Notes under the pieces: model-generated | Databases searched by the model: none | What the model saw: the letters and a program-made list of their open reading frames with translations, nothing else | What the model was told of the DNA's origin: nothing | Source of the DNA: Candida dubliniensis CD36 | Lineage: Eukaryota; Ascomycota; Pichiomycetes; Serinales; Debaryomycetaceae | Direction of reading: 5' to 3' | Assembly: GCF_000026945.1 (NCBI RefSeq) | Contig: NC_012860.1 | Location: forward strand, 62,001 to 126,000 | DNA length: 64,000 nt | Translations under genes and position numbers: made by a program | Shown here: positions 1 through 10,500 of the stretch, in pieces | Position numbering within the stretch: the stretch's first letter is position 1 | Layout of the letters: the number at the start of each line of letters is the position of its first letter

Positions 1-321
1 CCGTGTAATGATATGTGATTGGATTAGTAAATGATTAATTCTCCAGTATTGAAAACCAAATAAAAGTAAAAAAAAAATAATATAAAAATTATTGAATGAT
101 TGAAAAAAAAAGAAGGGATGAAAAACCCAAAATGAATTGTGGAAATGTGTAATGGTTTATATATGAAATTGTATACTATAAAAAAAAAAAAAAATTTAAC
201 TGAGGCTTCGCAGATATCGGTATTTTGACTTTTTTTTTTTGTCTCCCTCTTGGCAAGACACACACCCAAAGTTGGGTCATGGGTTAATTCCGAACGTGGT
301 CCTTCTCAATTCAACAAACAA

Positions 322-327
322 ACGCGT
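322..327. promoter_or_regulatory. MCB-like ACGCGT box
   Basis: ACGCGT lies at the centre of a 10-bp perfect palindrome (AAACGCGTTT, 320-329). In yeasts this is the binding core of MBF, which drives G1/S genes. It is 1.2 kb upstream of the CDC13-like gene, so it may belong to a gene beyond the left edge. The motif match is seen; the function is inferred. Confidence 0.3.
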
Positions 328-1013
328 TTGGCCAAACACACACGCCACACCCATATTCGTTGAACAACTCTCCTCGTTGCGAAGAGATCCTCAGCATTCT
401 ACTAATTGCTAACGACCTTCGACTGTCTGATGAAATAGATAAATGACTGCTAACACTGTCGATCAAAACTATAACCGTGTATCAGATTTGAATGGTACCT
501 ATTTTGACTGCACGTAATTTGAAGCAACACATTGGTAGACTAAAACTAAACAGGCGATACAGAGAAAATGCTAAAACATTCACGATTATCTTAACAACGG
601 TTGAAGTTGCAAATAGAATCACCCAAGTTATGGCGTAATCGGGATCATTACTCTTGCCTGATTGTAAAGTGCTTGTAGAAGATCTACCCATGTTGTCACG
701 CAATCAAAGATAGCAAATATGCATTACCACTAAATTGAAGAGAATTGTTGTTCTAAGGATATATATTTTCCTGAGATGAGCTTACACCAAAAATGGGGGT
801 ACCTTATTTTTATTGTACCTATACTGCGATAAGTCCACTGGTAAAAAACAAAAAAAAAAATACGACAGAAGGAATAAATGAACGATCTTACTCAACATAT
901 GGTGGCAAAAAACAACAAAGTCACCCTCTTGCTGGATGATTGTCTATGCATTTCTAATAGTCAAATTTACTATTTCAAGATTGGCACTCAAACCATTAAC
1001 ACTAGTGATGCCA

Positions 1014-1046
1014 CGGAGCCGTTCACCGGAGCCGCTCACCGGAGCC
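1014..1046. repeat. GC-rich 13-bp tandem repeat, about 2.5 copies
   Basis: The unit is CGGAGCCGTTCAC at 1014-1026. It recurs as CGGAGCCGCTCAC at 1027-1039 with one difference, then as CGGAGCC at 1040-1046. A GC-rich tandem block stands out in this AT-rich spacer. Its function is unknown. Confidence 0.85.
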
Positions 1047-1072
1047 AGTTAAAAACGTCAGTACACTACTGT

Positions 1073-1080
1073 TCACGTGA
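1073..1080. promoter_or_regulatory. TCACGTGA E-box (Cbf1-type)
   Basis: This is a perfect 8-bp palindrome around CACGTG, the site of the bHLH factor Cbf1 in yeasts. It lies about 450 bp upstream of the CDC13-like start. Only the motif is seen; binding is not shown. Confidence 0.35.
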
Positions 1081-1521
1081 CCAAGACCTAACAACAGCTA
1101 TACATTTGAACTATAATAAAGATTTTCTATGCCAACTCCACATTTTAGTACGAACCAGCCTATTTTTCTTTGAAGTATGACTGTGATTCATAGAATTTAG
1201 TATATAAGAAGGCGATAAGTCCTCGTCCAATCTTGGAAAAACTGACCATCAGGAGAAAACACACAAGTACACATTTAAAATATTTTTAAAGAGAAACTGT
1301 AGCGATCCCAGACACATCATAAATATGCCTCTTTCGTTATTCAGGAGAAATGTAAATTTGCAATAGAAACTAAATAAGGGTATGTTGTCAACAACATAAG
1401 CACTCAAACAAACAAAAATAAGGCGCGTGGCACGCAAAATTTTTTTTTTTTAATACTTGTCAACTTTTAACTCTACTGTTCAAAGAAAACAATAGTCATT
1501 CATACAAGGCTCTAGTACAAA

Positions 1522-2730
1522 ATGGTTCCATATCTTACCAAAATCAAAGATTTTTCTTTTTTGGAGAGCAATGATGACTCAGAGAAAGTGCGGTTTTGTG
1601 GATTGGTTTTAAGATTCTATCCTCGAACGAGGGAATATATAGGTATGGATGTCACTGATTTCACATCACATCGTCAAGTTTGCCGAAACCAAGAATACTA
1701 TAACGGTGGATTGTTGCTTGAAAGAAACGAAGTCCTCACTCTACCGGTATATATAGAAGCACTAGAAAGGATCCAAAATAGTCACCTAGATGTGTTTGGG
1801 GAAGAGTACAACCTTAAAGAACAGTATCTTTCAGGCGGTGGAGCTCTTGATGTACATGACAAACTCTTGGTTGTTGTAATGACCTTAAAAAACAGACTAT
1901 ACCAAGGATTTCTTGAGCCATATTCATATGACCACGAGGTTCTTGACTATGAATATTTGGACAGCAAAGAGAAACTAATTGCCGACGACTTGTTTCGAAA
2001 TATTATGTCCCATAAAGAATACTTTTCAAAAGTCTCCCACTTGGCTCCTAAGATTGTTCCCCAAAAGCTTTTGTCTCCAGCAGATCCTTCTTCAAAAGAC
2101 ACAGATAATACACTGCAGGTGGATGTTGAATCATCCCACATAGACACAAAGACCAACAATTCATCCCCTAGTTCAAAGCACAGTCACCCACCCAATCCAA
2201 GCACTACGAACTCCTCTCCACCCCTAGATTTGGTTCCCGATATAGAACATGACGATTTTGATTTCTGCAACAGTTCAACAGTTGGGTCTCCAGAGGAAGA
2301 TAAGATCTACACTATCCCAGAATTGAAACAATTGGACACGACTCTTGACAACAAGACATATATGGTGAAATGTAAAATAATTGGTTGCATTCCCGATGAT
2401 TGGATGTACCTTTCAGGGAAAGAAATGGACCCCAAATCAAATACACCCAAGGACCCAATTATTCGGGATCTTGAGTGGATTCTTGCTGATGTTGATGCAG
2501 ATGAAAACACCGTATTGAATTCTGAAAATACCCTAAGCGTGATTCTGACCGCACAAGATATATTAAAGTTTTCACCAGTTCAGTCCATCGAAGAGTTTTT
2601 TATAAATTGCTCCCGTTTAAGAGAACACTTGGACGCTATCTTTGACAAGCCAACCGAGTTGGAGATTAGAAAGGTCGAAATACCTATTAATACAAACACG
2701 ACAACTATTGTCTGGAGTCCTGTTGAGTAA
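1522..2730 (+). CDS. CDC13: Probable CDC13-like telomeric single-strand DNA-binding protein
   Basis: A 402-residue protein starting at ATG 1522. It seems to have two globular parts: residues 1 to about 190, and about 265 to 402. A Ser/Pro/Thr/Asn-rich linker (about 195-262) joins them. The C-terminal part (TIPELKQ, then alternating beta-type segments) resembles an OB fold of telomere end-binding proteins. Candida Cdc13 proteins are known to be about half the yeast length, keeping only the DNA-binding and C-terminal OB folds, and this protein fits that size and layout. Cdc13 with Stn1 and Ten1 caps telomeres and recruits telomerase. The call rests on size, layout and remembered gene order next to ENA2, not on a decisive motif; another OB-fold protein remains possible. 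Confidence 0.55.
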   Translation: MVPYLTKIKDFSFLESNDDSEKVRFCGLVLRFYPRTREYIGMDVTDFTSHRQVCRNQEYYNGGLLLERNEVLTLPVYIEALERIQNSHLDVFGEEYNLKEQYLSGGGALDVHDKLLVVVMTLKNRLYQGFLEPYSYDHEVLDYEYLDSKEKLIADDLFRNIMSHKEYFSKVSHLAPKIVPQKLLSPADPSSKDTDNTLQVDVESSHIDTKTNNSSPSSKHSHPPNPSTTNSSPPLDLVPDIEHDDFDFCNSSTVGSPEEDKIYTIPELKQLDTTLDNKTYMVKCKIIGCIPDDWMYLSGKEMDPKSNTPKDPIIRDLEWILADVDADENTVLNSENTLSVILTAQDILKFSPVQSIEEFFINCSRLREHLDAIFDKPTELEIRKVEIPINTNTTTIVWSPVE

Positions 2731-2860
2731 GTAGTAAATAGTAGTAGTGCAATGCACAAAAATAACCAGCCATCAAAAGCATCTGAACCTCTTTTTTTTT
2801 TTTTTTTTTGCAAAGCATTGGGGATGAGTCTTTTACTTCCTAAAAACACCTTTTTCATCC

Positions 2861-3145
2861 ATGCTATTCGGTCGAGCATTTGCTACAAATAGCACTATCA
2901 AAAATGCCTTGCCATTAGAAGAATTTTTATTCAGAAGCAGAGTCATATCAATATACCGCGAGTTGTGTCGAGAAATATACAAAACTCATGAACGTCAAGA
3001 TTTGATGAAATTCCTACGTGACGAATTTAGAGTCAACTCCAAACAATCCGATTTGCAGTACAGAAAATATTTATTATCCCAAGCATTGAATACTATTAAT
3101 CAAATGACTGCTAGCCTAGGAATAACTATAAAGAAAAATCTATAG
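2861..3145 (+). CDS. LYR-motif mitochondrial protein (LYRM2-like)
   Basis: A 94-residue basic protein. The N-terminus (MLFGRAFATNS) looks like a mitochondrial targeting sequence. It is followed by an LYR-type motif (ISIYRELCREIY, about residues 30-41) and the downstream DEFR motif with its conserved phenylalanine, then a helical tail. This order is typical of the Complex1_LYR family, which pairs with mitochondrial acyl carrier protein in assembly of respiratory complexes, Fe-S proteins or ribosomes. The best resemblance I can recall is human LYRM2. The exact client is unknown. The stop codon lies inside the 3' end of MDM20 on the other strand. Confidence 0.75.
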   Translation: MLFGRAFATNSTIKNALPLEEFLFRSRVISIYRELCREIYKTHERQDLMKFLRDEFRVNSKQSDLQYRKYLLSQALNTINQMTASLGITIKKNL

Positions 3146-5380
3146 GCTATTAAGTAAGGCGACAGTACAATCTTCAATAGAATTTTTGATTTCGAGTTTG
3201 GCTTGAGAAATATCTATTGCAAATGGTAGATCAAAATCCATTGCATCAATAAGCTCATGTTGCAGTTGCACTAGCTTTAAGTCTTTGAATTCTTTGGCCA
3301 ATGGCTTCACAAGGTTCACCAATTGATTCATATACGACGACGAATGTCTTTTGGCAAGAAGTTTAACGATTTTAATAAACTCGACAAGATTGGCCAAATT
3401 TCGTGTCAATTCCCCAGATAATAAATTCTCTGGTACCAATATTTTCAACTTATCAACTTTCAAATTCTTCTGTAAATAGTTGTACAAAGACTGTGTTTCT
3501 TGTGGATTCAATTTAGTTTTTGCAATCTTCAACAAATTAAAGTATAATTTATATAGCAAACTGTCAAATGCAGAGAACTTTGCGTTAGAAATAATTTTGT
3601 TGAAAAGCTTCAATAATTTGCTTGCGTCTTGATCCTCGAATATTATTGAATAAACCAAGAGTTTCAATTTTGTAGCACTATCGTTTACAGGAACAGAAAT
3701 GGAATCTATTTTTTTTAACCCATTCCATTCTGACTTGAAGTCACGATTGTCAGTGTAGTCAGAAATAACCAAGGCTTCGTTAGTTTTTAAATAATGAATG
3801 AAGTAATTCAAGTAGCCATCAGTACCAAGAATTGTTGACATTTGGAGAATTTTAGCAATAGTGAAATTTAAAGAAACAGAATTTTGCAAACGTTTGGAGA
3901 AATTAATAAACCCTTGAAGTTTATTAAACACCCCATTATCAAACCCTTGAATAATGCTCTCCTTCATTTCTTGTTTGGACGTAAGATAAAATCTAAAAAT
4001 ATCAACCCACGCATCAAGATTGATTTTCGAAGGGTTAGTAGTTGTTAGATAATAATTCAATGTCTCATGTTGGGTCATTCTGATCTTTAGTCCGTTGTAA
4101 ACAGGGAAAATCAAATCGTTTGTATTTAATTGCGAGTAAAGCTTCATTAACCACAATTTCAATTTATAGTTGTACTTGTCTTGTTCTAGTAAATGTTTAA
4201 TAATGGCAATATTTTTAATTATGTTTTGAGGAGAAGAATCCAAATCCGAAACAATTGTTCGCAACGTCAATTCATTAACTGGATTGCTATCGTATTCAGC
4301 TCCTTCTTTTGCTGAAAACTTTTCATAAATATCCCAATTATCTGTTTGATTAACAAACTTTCTGTTGTTTACCACTGTAATTAAGTTGTCATTATTCAGA
4401 ACTGTGTTTTTAAGACCACCAATAAAAGCAGTTGGTAGCTCGTACTGAGAAAGGTCAGGATAACAACACAATTTAGTGTTAAACTTCTTATAGTAATTCT
4501 CGACGCTGGTTTCAATATTCTTGGAAAACAATATATCCAACTCGATTTTTAGCAACGATATATTTCTTGTTGGCAGAGTTATTTTTTGATCCAATTCTTC
4601 AAACGATCTACCAATCTCTTTACCTGACAAAATCCACAATTTCCAAGTGTCAAAATCATCAAACTTTTCCTCAAAAAGCAATTTCTCAGTATACGCATGT
4701 AATGCTTCAAAATTCCTATTCTCTTTCATCACTTTCATATACAAAAGCTTCAACTCAAGATCCAATGGCATGGTGACTCCATGCAATACTTGCTCAATTT
4801 CTTTAAAGTTTAGAAACAACGTGCATACGTAGATTTCTTGTGTGTTTTCAAATGGTTGTAAACCCTCCATTAGTTTTTTACCCAACAAAGTGTACAAGTT
4901 TGCCTTGTCGTTTTCACCTTCTTGCAATAACAAATGGAAACTGAATGCGTACCATAGTGTGTGTAGTCTTGACTTTCCGGTTTTATTCAAATACATGAAA
5001 ATGCGGTTGAATAACTTGAAATCACACTTTTCAATTGACTTCTCAAACCAACTCAAACATAAAGTTTCCGTGGATATAGGGTACTTTTTGATTGCATTTT
5101 CATAAACTAAACTCGATTCTTTTTCCATCTCCATTCTACTAAAAAAATCACTCAATCTATCAATTGTTAAAGGGTCATTGGGATATTTATTCAACAATTC
5201 TAAATTCTTATTAATTGCTAACTCTCGTCGACCAATCTTGAGATGTATTTCATTCTGTAAAACATGATAAAGTAACTTTTGAGGAAATTTGGCAAGTTTT
5301 TTGGTGATTAAGGACTGTGCATAGGTATAGTTTCCTTGATCTATAAAGTCAATTATTTCTTGATCTCCTTCAGTTGCCAT
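3140..5380 (-). CDS. MDM20: NatB N-terminal acetyltransferase auxiliary subunit
   Basis: A 746-residue all-helical TPR-type protein, starting MATEGDQEIIDFIDQGNY. Its repeated helix pairs and the N-terminal tally of two-helix repeats match Mdm20/Naa25, which anchors the catalytic subunit Nat3 to the ribosome. NatB acetylates N-termini beginning Met-Asp, Met-Glu and Met-Asn, including actin and tropomyosin. ATG 5380 was chosen. An in-frame extension upstream to 5497 runs through a lysine-rich poly-A stretch and begins with a non-family sequence, so it is probably untranslated. The gene overlaps the 3' end of the convergent LYR gene by six bases. Confidence 0.8.
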   Translation of the reverse strand: MATEGDQEIIDFIDQGNYTYAQSLITKKLAKFPQKLLYHVLQNEIHLKIGRRELAINKNLELLNKYPNDPLTIDRLSDFFSRMEMEKESSLVYENAIKKYPISTETLCLSWFEKSIEKCDFKLFNRIFMYLNKTGKSRLHTLWYAFSFHLLLQEGENDKANLYTLLGKKLMEGLQPFENTQEIYVCTLFLNFKEIEQVLHGVTMPLDLELKLLYMKVMKENRNFEALHAYTEKLLFEEKFDDFDTWKLWILSGKEIGRSFEELDQKITLPTRNISLLKIELDILFSKNIETSVENYYKKFNTKLCCYPDLSQYELPTAFIGGLKNTVLNNDNLITVVNNRKFVNQTDNWDIYEKFSAKEGAEYDSNPVNELTLRTIVSDLDSSPQNIIKNIAIIKHLLEQDKYNYKLKLWLMKLYSQLNTNDLIFPVYNGLKIRMTQHETLNYYLTTTNPSKINLDAWVDIFRFYLTSKQEMKESIIQGFDNGVFNKLQGFINFSKRLQNSVSLNFTIAKILQMSTILGTDGYLNYFIHYLKTNEALVISDYTDNRDFKSEWNGLKKIDSISVPVNDSATKLKLLVYSIIFEDQDASKLLKLFNKIISNAKFSAFDSLLYKLYFNLLKIAKTKLNPQETQSLYNYLQKNLKVDKLKILVPENLLSGELTRNLANLVEFIKIVKLLAKRHSSSYMNQLVNLVKPLAKEFKDLKLVQLQHELIDAMDFDLPFAIDISQAKLEIKNSIEDCTVALLNSL

Positions 5381-6025
5381 AGTTTGCAGGATGACTAGTG
5401 AATTATTATATAGTATTCGATGAAACCGAAGTATTTTTTTTTTTTTGTCTGATTTTTTTTCCAACGCACCGATTGTTCGCCTCCCACTACCCAACACGAT
5501 CAGAAAGTATTCTTCGTATCAATCAAATAGAACAAGACTAATCACTTATCCTAATTCAGAGGATAATAAAAATACGACAATTGTCAGGTATATCAATGAC
5601 AAGCGTCTATCCTGAGGTGAAGGTAATACCATTTATAACTAACCACAAGGCTGTGCTTATGCAGAGAAACAAACTTTCTGACACTGACGGGTCAAGTTTA
5701 CACTTACGCTTTGACTCAACCAGTGTCATTACTACTCGTAAAAAGACCAATTTTACCATTGACAACAAAAAAGAGAAAAGGGTAGTAAACATGATGCAAA
5801 TTATTCCGCCCTAACTACCCCACACCTCATCCTAAATAATCCCATCAAATGGTTAATCCGGTATGTAGATTTTAGCTTATCAACACAACAAACTGGCAAT
5901 TAGTACTTTCGTTTGAATTGACATGTTTTTGTGTAGTTTACGAAATTGAATTTGCATCAATCTCTAAAACAGCGACATTCTAAATTGTTAATGACAAGAA
6001 AAAAAAAAGTAAGGAAAGTCACGTT

Positions 6026-6033
6026 TTTCTTGG
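6026..6033 (-). promoter_or_regulatory. Rim101-type site (CCAAGAAA)
   Basis: TTTCTTGG on the plus strand is CCAAGAAA on the minus strand. CCAAGAAA is the site reported for the alkaline-pH regulator Rim101 of C. albicans. It is one of three exact copies between MDM20 and ENA2. ENA-type sodium pumps are classic alkaline and salt-stress targets. Binding is inferred. Confidence 0.35.
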
Positions 6034-6183
6034 TGAAATTATGACCGGTCTTCTTATGGTCTCTACTCCACCACACCTGTATCTGTCATAAATACTTATA
6101 CTTGCAAACAAGGCTCAGTAATTATCAGTGTTACAGCCAGGTCCAACAAGGCGCTGGGAACAACTAATTAAGAAAAGATATTG

Positions 6184-6351
6184 ATGGGTTTCTGTCGCAA
6201 ATATTGGGCTGAGAGAATAACAATACCACCACTTTACAGGTCCGAGACATCATTCGATATCCTGAAATATTACAAGCGGAATAACCTTAAACAATTGAGT
6301 CCAGACTTGCTTGTCAGATTCATGCTAGACGTATTTACTATTGCCATCTAA
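6184..6351 (+). CDS. Small ORF, 55 codons, unknown
   Basis: ATG 6184 to TAA 6351 encodes 55 residues of balanced composition. It starts MGFCRKYWAERITIPPLYR and ends LLVRFMLDVFTIAI, with a hydrophobic tail. I recognise no family. It sits about 1.2 kb before ENA2. It may be chance, a uORF in a long leader or a small gene. Nothing beyond composition supports it. Confidence 0.15.
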   Translation: MGFCRKYWAERITIPPLYRSETSFDILKYYKRNNLKQLSPDLLVRFMLDVFTIAI

Positions 6352-6436
6352 CCGAGGTAGCAATAAATCAATCTACAAAAAGTAAGCTTTTGACAAGAAA
6401 AAAAAAATAAGACAATATCATCACCACCAATTCAAA

Positions 6437-6444
6437 CCAAGAAA
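6437..6444 (+). promoter_or_regulatory. Rim101-type site (CCAAGAAA)
   Basis: Second exact CCAAGAAA in the ENA2 upstream region, in direct orientation about 1.1 kb before the ATG. It is followed by an A tract. Confidence 0.4.
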
Positions 6445-7022
6445 AAAAAAATAGAATGAGCAAAAATGCAAAATTACATATATATAAAAAAGTGGCATGG
6501 AATCAACAAATGTATTTGGGGACTATACTGATAACACAAACCTCAAGCATAGCAACAACACTCACGCTTTGATATTATACCACTAACAGAAGTTAGACAT
6601 CAAGATTTTGTTGAAATCATGTTGTTCTGAATGGTTGAACGATTGCAGTAACAGTTGTAATTTGTAACTAACGAAATTGCAAAAAAAAAAAAAAAAAATA
6701 AACTAGAAATCTCCATCTAGTGAAAAGAAAAAAGCCAATTCTACAATATATAATGAATCTGACCCCTCTACCCGATAAGTAGTCACAACCGGAGTAAAAA
6801 AAGCAATTTATTCCAATGCAACCACATCCCCAAAAGAATCGCCTTGCCAAATTAGTAAGAGTTCTCGGAATAATAACCTTATCTATAGATATGGAACCGT
6901 TTTTATATCTCCATAGAAGCTTAATTTTCTCCCACCAGTTGTTGGCCTTGTCCGCCCATCGCACCATATAGATAAATGTACAACGAGAACAACAACAATA
7001 ATCCATCATGCAGAAATTGCAA

Positions 7023-7030
7023 CCAAGAAA
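7023..7030 (+). promoter_or_regulatory. Rim101-type site (CCAAGAAA)
   Basis: Third exact CCAAGAAA, about 540 bp before the ENA2 ATG and the closest copy to the TATA boxes at 7276 and 7327. Confidence 0.4.
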
Positions 7031-7573
7031 AAATAAAAGATAATGTATGGGTGAGGGAGTACATTAATAGTGAAAACGACAAAGGCTAAGAAAAAAAAAG
7101 CCTACCAAAAGTCCATAATGTAGCAAAATAAGAAATAAGAAAAAAAAAAAAAAGAAAAACCCAACACACCACAATTTAGGATGCATGAATCATAGATGGA
7201 AAATTCAAGATGCACAAATACTTTGGCAAATAGATGCGGGTGTATCTGTTCATTAGATAAGATTTATCATGAAAATATAAATAGGGATGCAATTCCCCTC
7301 TATTTGTTATCTTATTCGATTAATGATATAAATAGTTTATTTTTATAAATACTTTTTTGGCCCCAAATTATAAACTGCCAATATATTCTGCATACTTTTA
7401 CTTCATTCTGCAAGATAATTATTAATTTAGGGAAACTCAATCAGAATTATTGCTATCGTTTTACTTTTGTTTATTTAATCTGAACCACCCCCCTTGCAAT
7501 TTGTTAACATTATTTTTTCTTTCAATTAATTTGGTATTGATTTTGAAATCTTCTATTTATGATAACAATATAA

Positions 7574-10500
7574 ATGTCGCTGAGTAAAGAGAATTCCAAC
7601 TACGCCTCAGGCGATACCAAAGAAGCTGCTAACTCCGATTTGTCAGAATCTGACAGATCAGCGCCATCAAGAGATCCAAACGCATCATTTCAAGCATACA
7701 GATTAACCATCGATGAAGTTGCCCAAGAATTCGATACCTCAATTGTTGATGGTTTAGGAACACACGAAGCTGAAAATCGAATACAATCATATGGACCAAA
7801 CAACTTGGGTGACGACGACAAAATATCCTACACCAAAATTCTTGCTCATCAAGTTTTCAATGCCATGATTTTGGTATTAATCATCAGTATGATCATTGCC
7901 CTTGCTATTAAAGATTGGATATCTGGTGGTGTTATTGCATTTGTGGTGTTTCTTAACATATCAGTGGGGTTCGTTCAAGAAGTCAAAGCTGAAAAAACCA
8001 TGGGTTCATTGAAGAATTTGAGTTCCCCAACTGCGAGAGTTACTAGAAATGGTGACGATTTTACTATTCCAGCAGAAGAGGTTGTCCCTGGTGACATTGT
8101 CCACATCAAAGTTGGTGATACTGTGCCTGCTGATCTTAGATTAGTTGACTGTATGAATTTAGAGACCGACGAGGCATTATTGACTGGAGAATCATTACCG
8201 GTTGCCAAAAATTTTGAAGTTGTCTATAGTGATTATTCTGTGCCAGTGCCAGTCGGTGATCGATTGAATTTGGTCTACTCGTCTTCAATTGTTTCCAAAG
8301 GAAGAGGTTCCGGTATTGTTTTTGCAACTGGATTGAACACAGAAATAGGTGCCATTGCTCAATCCTTGAAAGGAAACTCTGGCTTGATTAGAAAAGTCGA
8401 TAAGTCAAACGACAGAAAACCACAAAAGAGAGAATATGGTCAAGCTGCCGCTGGTACTATTTATGATGTTGTTGGTAACATCTTGGGTGTCACTGTCGGT
8501 ACCCCATTGCAAAGAAAGTTATCTTGGTTAGCCATCTTTTTATTCTGCGTTGCAGTAGTTTTCGCCATTATTGTCATGGGATCTCAAAAGTTCCACGTTA
8601 ATAAGGAGGTAGCCATATATGCCATCTGTGTTGCACTTTCAATGATACCCTCTGCACTTATTCTTGTTTTGACAATTACAATGGCGGTTGGGGCACAAGT
8701 CATGGTAACGAAAAACGTCATTGTTAGAAAATTTGATTCCTTGGAAGCGTTGGGTGGTATTAATGACATTTGCTCTGATAAAACCGGTACTTTGACGCAA
8801 GGAAAAATGATTGCCAAAAAAGTTTGGTTACCAAATGTTGGTACGTTAGACGTGCAAAATTCCAATGAACCATATAATCCTACTGCTGGAGATGTTAGAT
8901 TTGCCCCTTATTCACCTAAATTCGTTAAAGAAACTGACGAAGAAATTGATTTCAATAAACCGTATCCTGATCCAATGCCTGAATCTATGCACCAGTGGTT
9001 AATGACTGCCACTTTGGCAAATATTGCTACTGTCAACCAAACAAAAGATGAAGATACTGGAGAATTACTTTGGAAAGCTCATGGAGACGCTACAGAAATC
9101 GCCATTCAAGTCTTTACTACGAGATTAAATTATGGTCGTGAATCAGCTGCCCAAGAGTATGAACATTTGGCTGAATTCCCATTTGACTCTTCAATCAAGA
9201 GAATGTCCGCAATCTATAAAAACGGTGACGAGACTAGAGTTTACACCAAAGGTGCTGTCGAGAGACTTTTGGGGTTGTGTGATTACTGGTACGGTGAAAG
9301 GACCGAAGGCAATTATGATTCACAAACTTTGATCAAATTAACCCCAGATGACGTTAAGTTAATTGAAGAAAATGTGGCTGCATTATCATCACAAGGTTTA
9401 AGAGTATTAGCATTTGCAACCAAAGAGCCTGGTGACGCTGATATGAACGATCGTGAACAAGTTGAATCACATTTGATTTTCCAAGGTTTAATTGGTATTT
9501 ATGACCCACCAAGAGAAGAATCTGCTCAATCGGTGAAATTGTGTCACAGAGCCGGTATCAATGTTCACATGCTTACTGGTGATCACCCAGGTACAGCAAA
9601 GGCTATTGCTCAAGAAGTTGGTATCTTGCCACACAATTTGTACCATTATAGCGAAGATGTCGTTAAAGTTATGGTTATGAGTGCCAATGATTTTGATGCT
9701 TTAAGTGACGACGAAATTGACAATTTACCCGTTTTGCCATTGGTCATTGCCCGATGTGCGCCAAAGACTAAAGTTCGTATGATTGATGCTTTGCATAGAA
9801 GAAAGAAGTTTGCTGCTATGACTGGTGATGGCGTTAATGATTCTCCATCTTTGAAAAAAGCCGATGTTGGTATTGCTATGGGATTGAATGGGTCAGATGT
9901 TGCTAAAGATGCTTCTGACATTGTTTTGACTGATGATAATTTCGCTTCCATTTTGAATGCCATTGAAGAAGGTAGAAGAATGTCGGCCAACATCCAAAAA
10001 TTCGTGTTACAATTATTGGCAGAAAATGTTGCTCAAGCATTCTATTTGATGATTGGTTTAGCATTTTTGGACGAAACTGGATATTCTGTTTTCCCATTGA
10101 GTCCAGTTGAAGTACTTTGGATTTTAGTGGTTACGAGTACGTTCCCAGCTATTGGTCTTGCTCAAAATGCTGCTTCTGACGATATTTTAGAAAAGCCACC
10201 AAACAATACTATTTTCACTTGGGAAGTTATCATTGATATGTTTGGATACGGTGTGATTATGGCTGCAACCTGTTTATTGAGTTTTGTTATTGTTGTATAT
10301 GGTGCTGGAAATGGAGACTTGGGTGTTGATTGTAATGCAACTAATGCTGACAAAGATCTTTGTTCCTTGGTATTTGAAGGTAGATCCACCGCATTTGCCT
10401 CAATGACATGGCAGGCACTTATTTTGGCATGGGAATGTCTTGATCCAAAGAAATCTCTTTTGCTTATTCCTTTCAGTGAACTTTGGGCCAACCAGTTTTT

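Larger units (their letters stand above)
1..1521. other. Intergenic region, no gene recognised
   Basis: No convincing protein or RNA gene is seen. Open frames on both strands are short, low-complexity (runs of F, K and I from A/T tracts) and resemble no family known to me. The stretch contains an MluI-type box, a GC-rich 13-bp tandem repeat and a palindromic E-box, listed separately. The gene on the left lies outside the window, so it is unclear whether these sites serve it or the CDC13-like gene on the right. Confidence 0.7.
5381..7573. other. 2.2-kb divergent upstream region of MDM20 and ENA2
   Basis: This is the largest spacer in the window and the shared upstream region of two divergent genes. 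It holds three CCAAGAAA-type motifs, two TATAAATA boxes before ENA2 (7276-7283 and 7327-7334) and many A tracts. There is one small ATG-initiated frame at 6184-6351. Longer frames here lack protein-like composition. The length fits a strongly regulated promoter with a long leader for ENA2. Confidence 0.7.

Noticed and set aside
482..703. Minus-strand frame with a hydrophobic segment near the left edge
   Set aside because: 73 codons, no family resemblance and no splice signals to extend it.
878..1180. 100-codon plus-strand frame
   Set aside because: It starts at an ATG, but it spans the GC-rich tandem repeat, has unbalanced composition and no recognisable domain. Probably chance.
5381..5497. 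39-codon N-terminal extension of MDM20
   Set aside because: It crosses a poly-lysine A tract, does not look like the family and precedes a good ATG (MATEGD).
6668..7009. 113-codon minus-strand frame rich in Cys, Phe and Trp
   Set aside because: Composition comes from T tracts; nothing resembles a known protein, and it lies in the ENA2 promoter.
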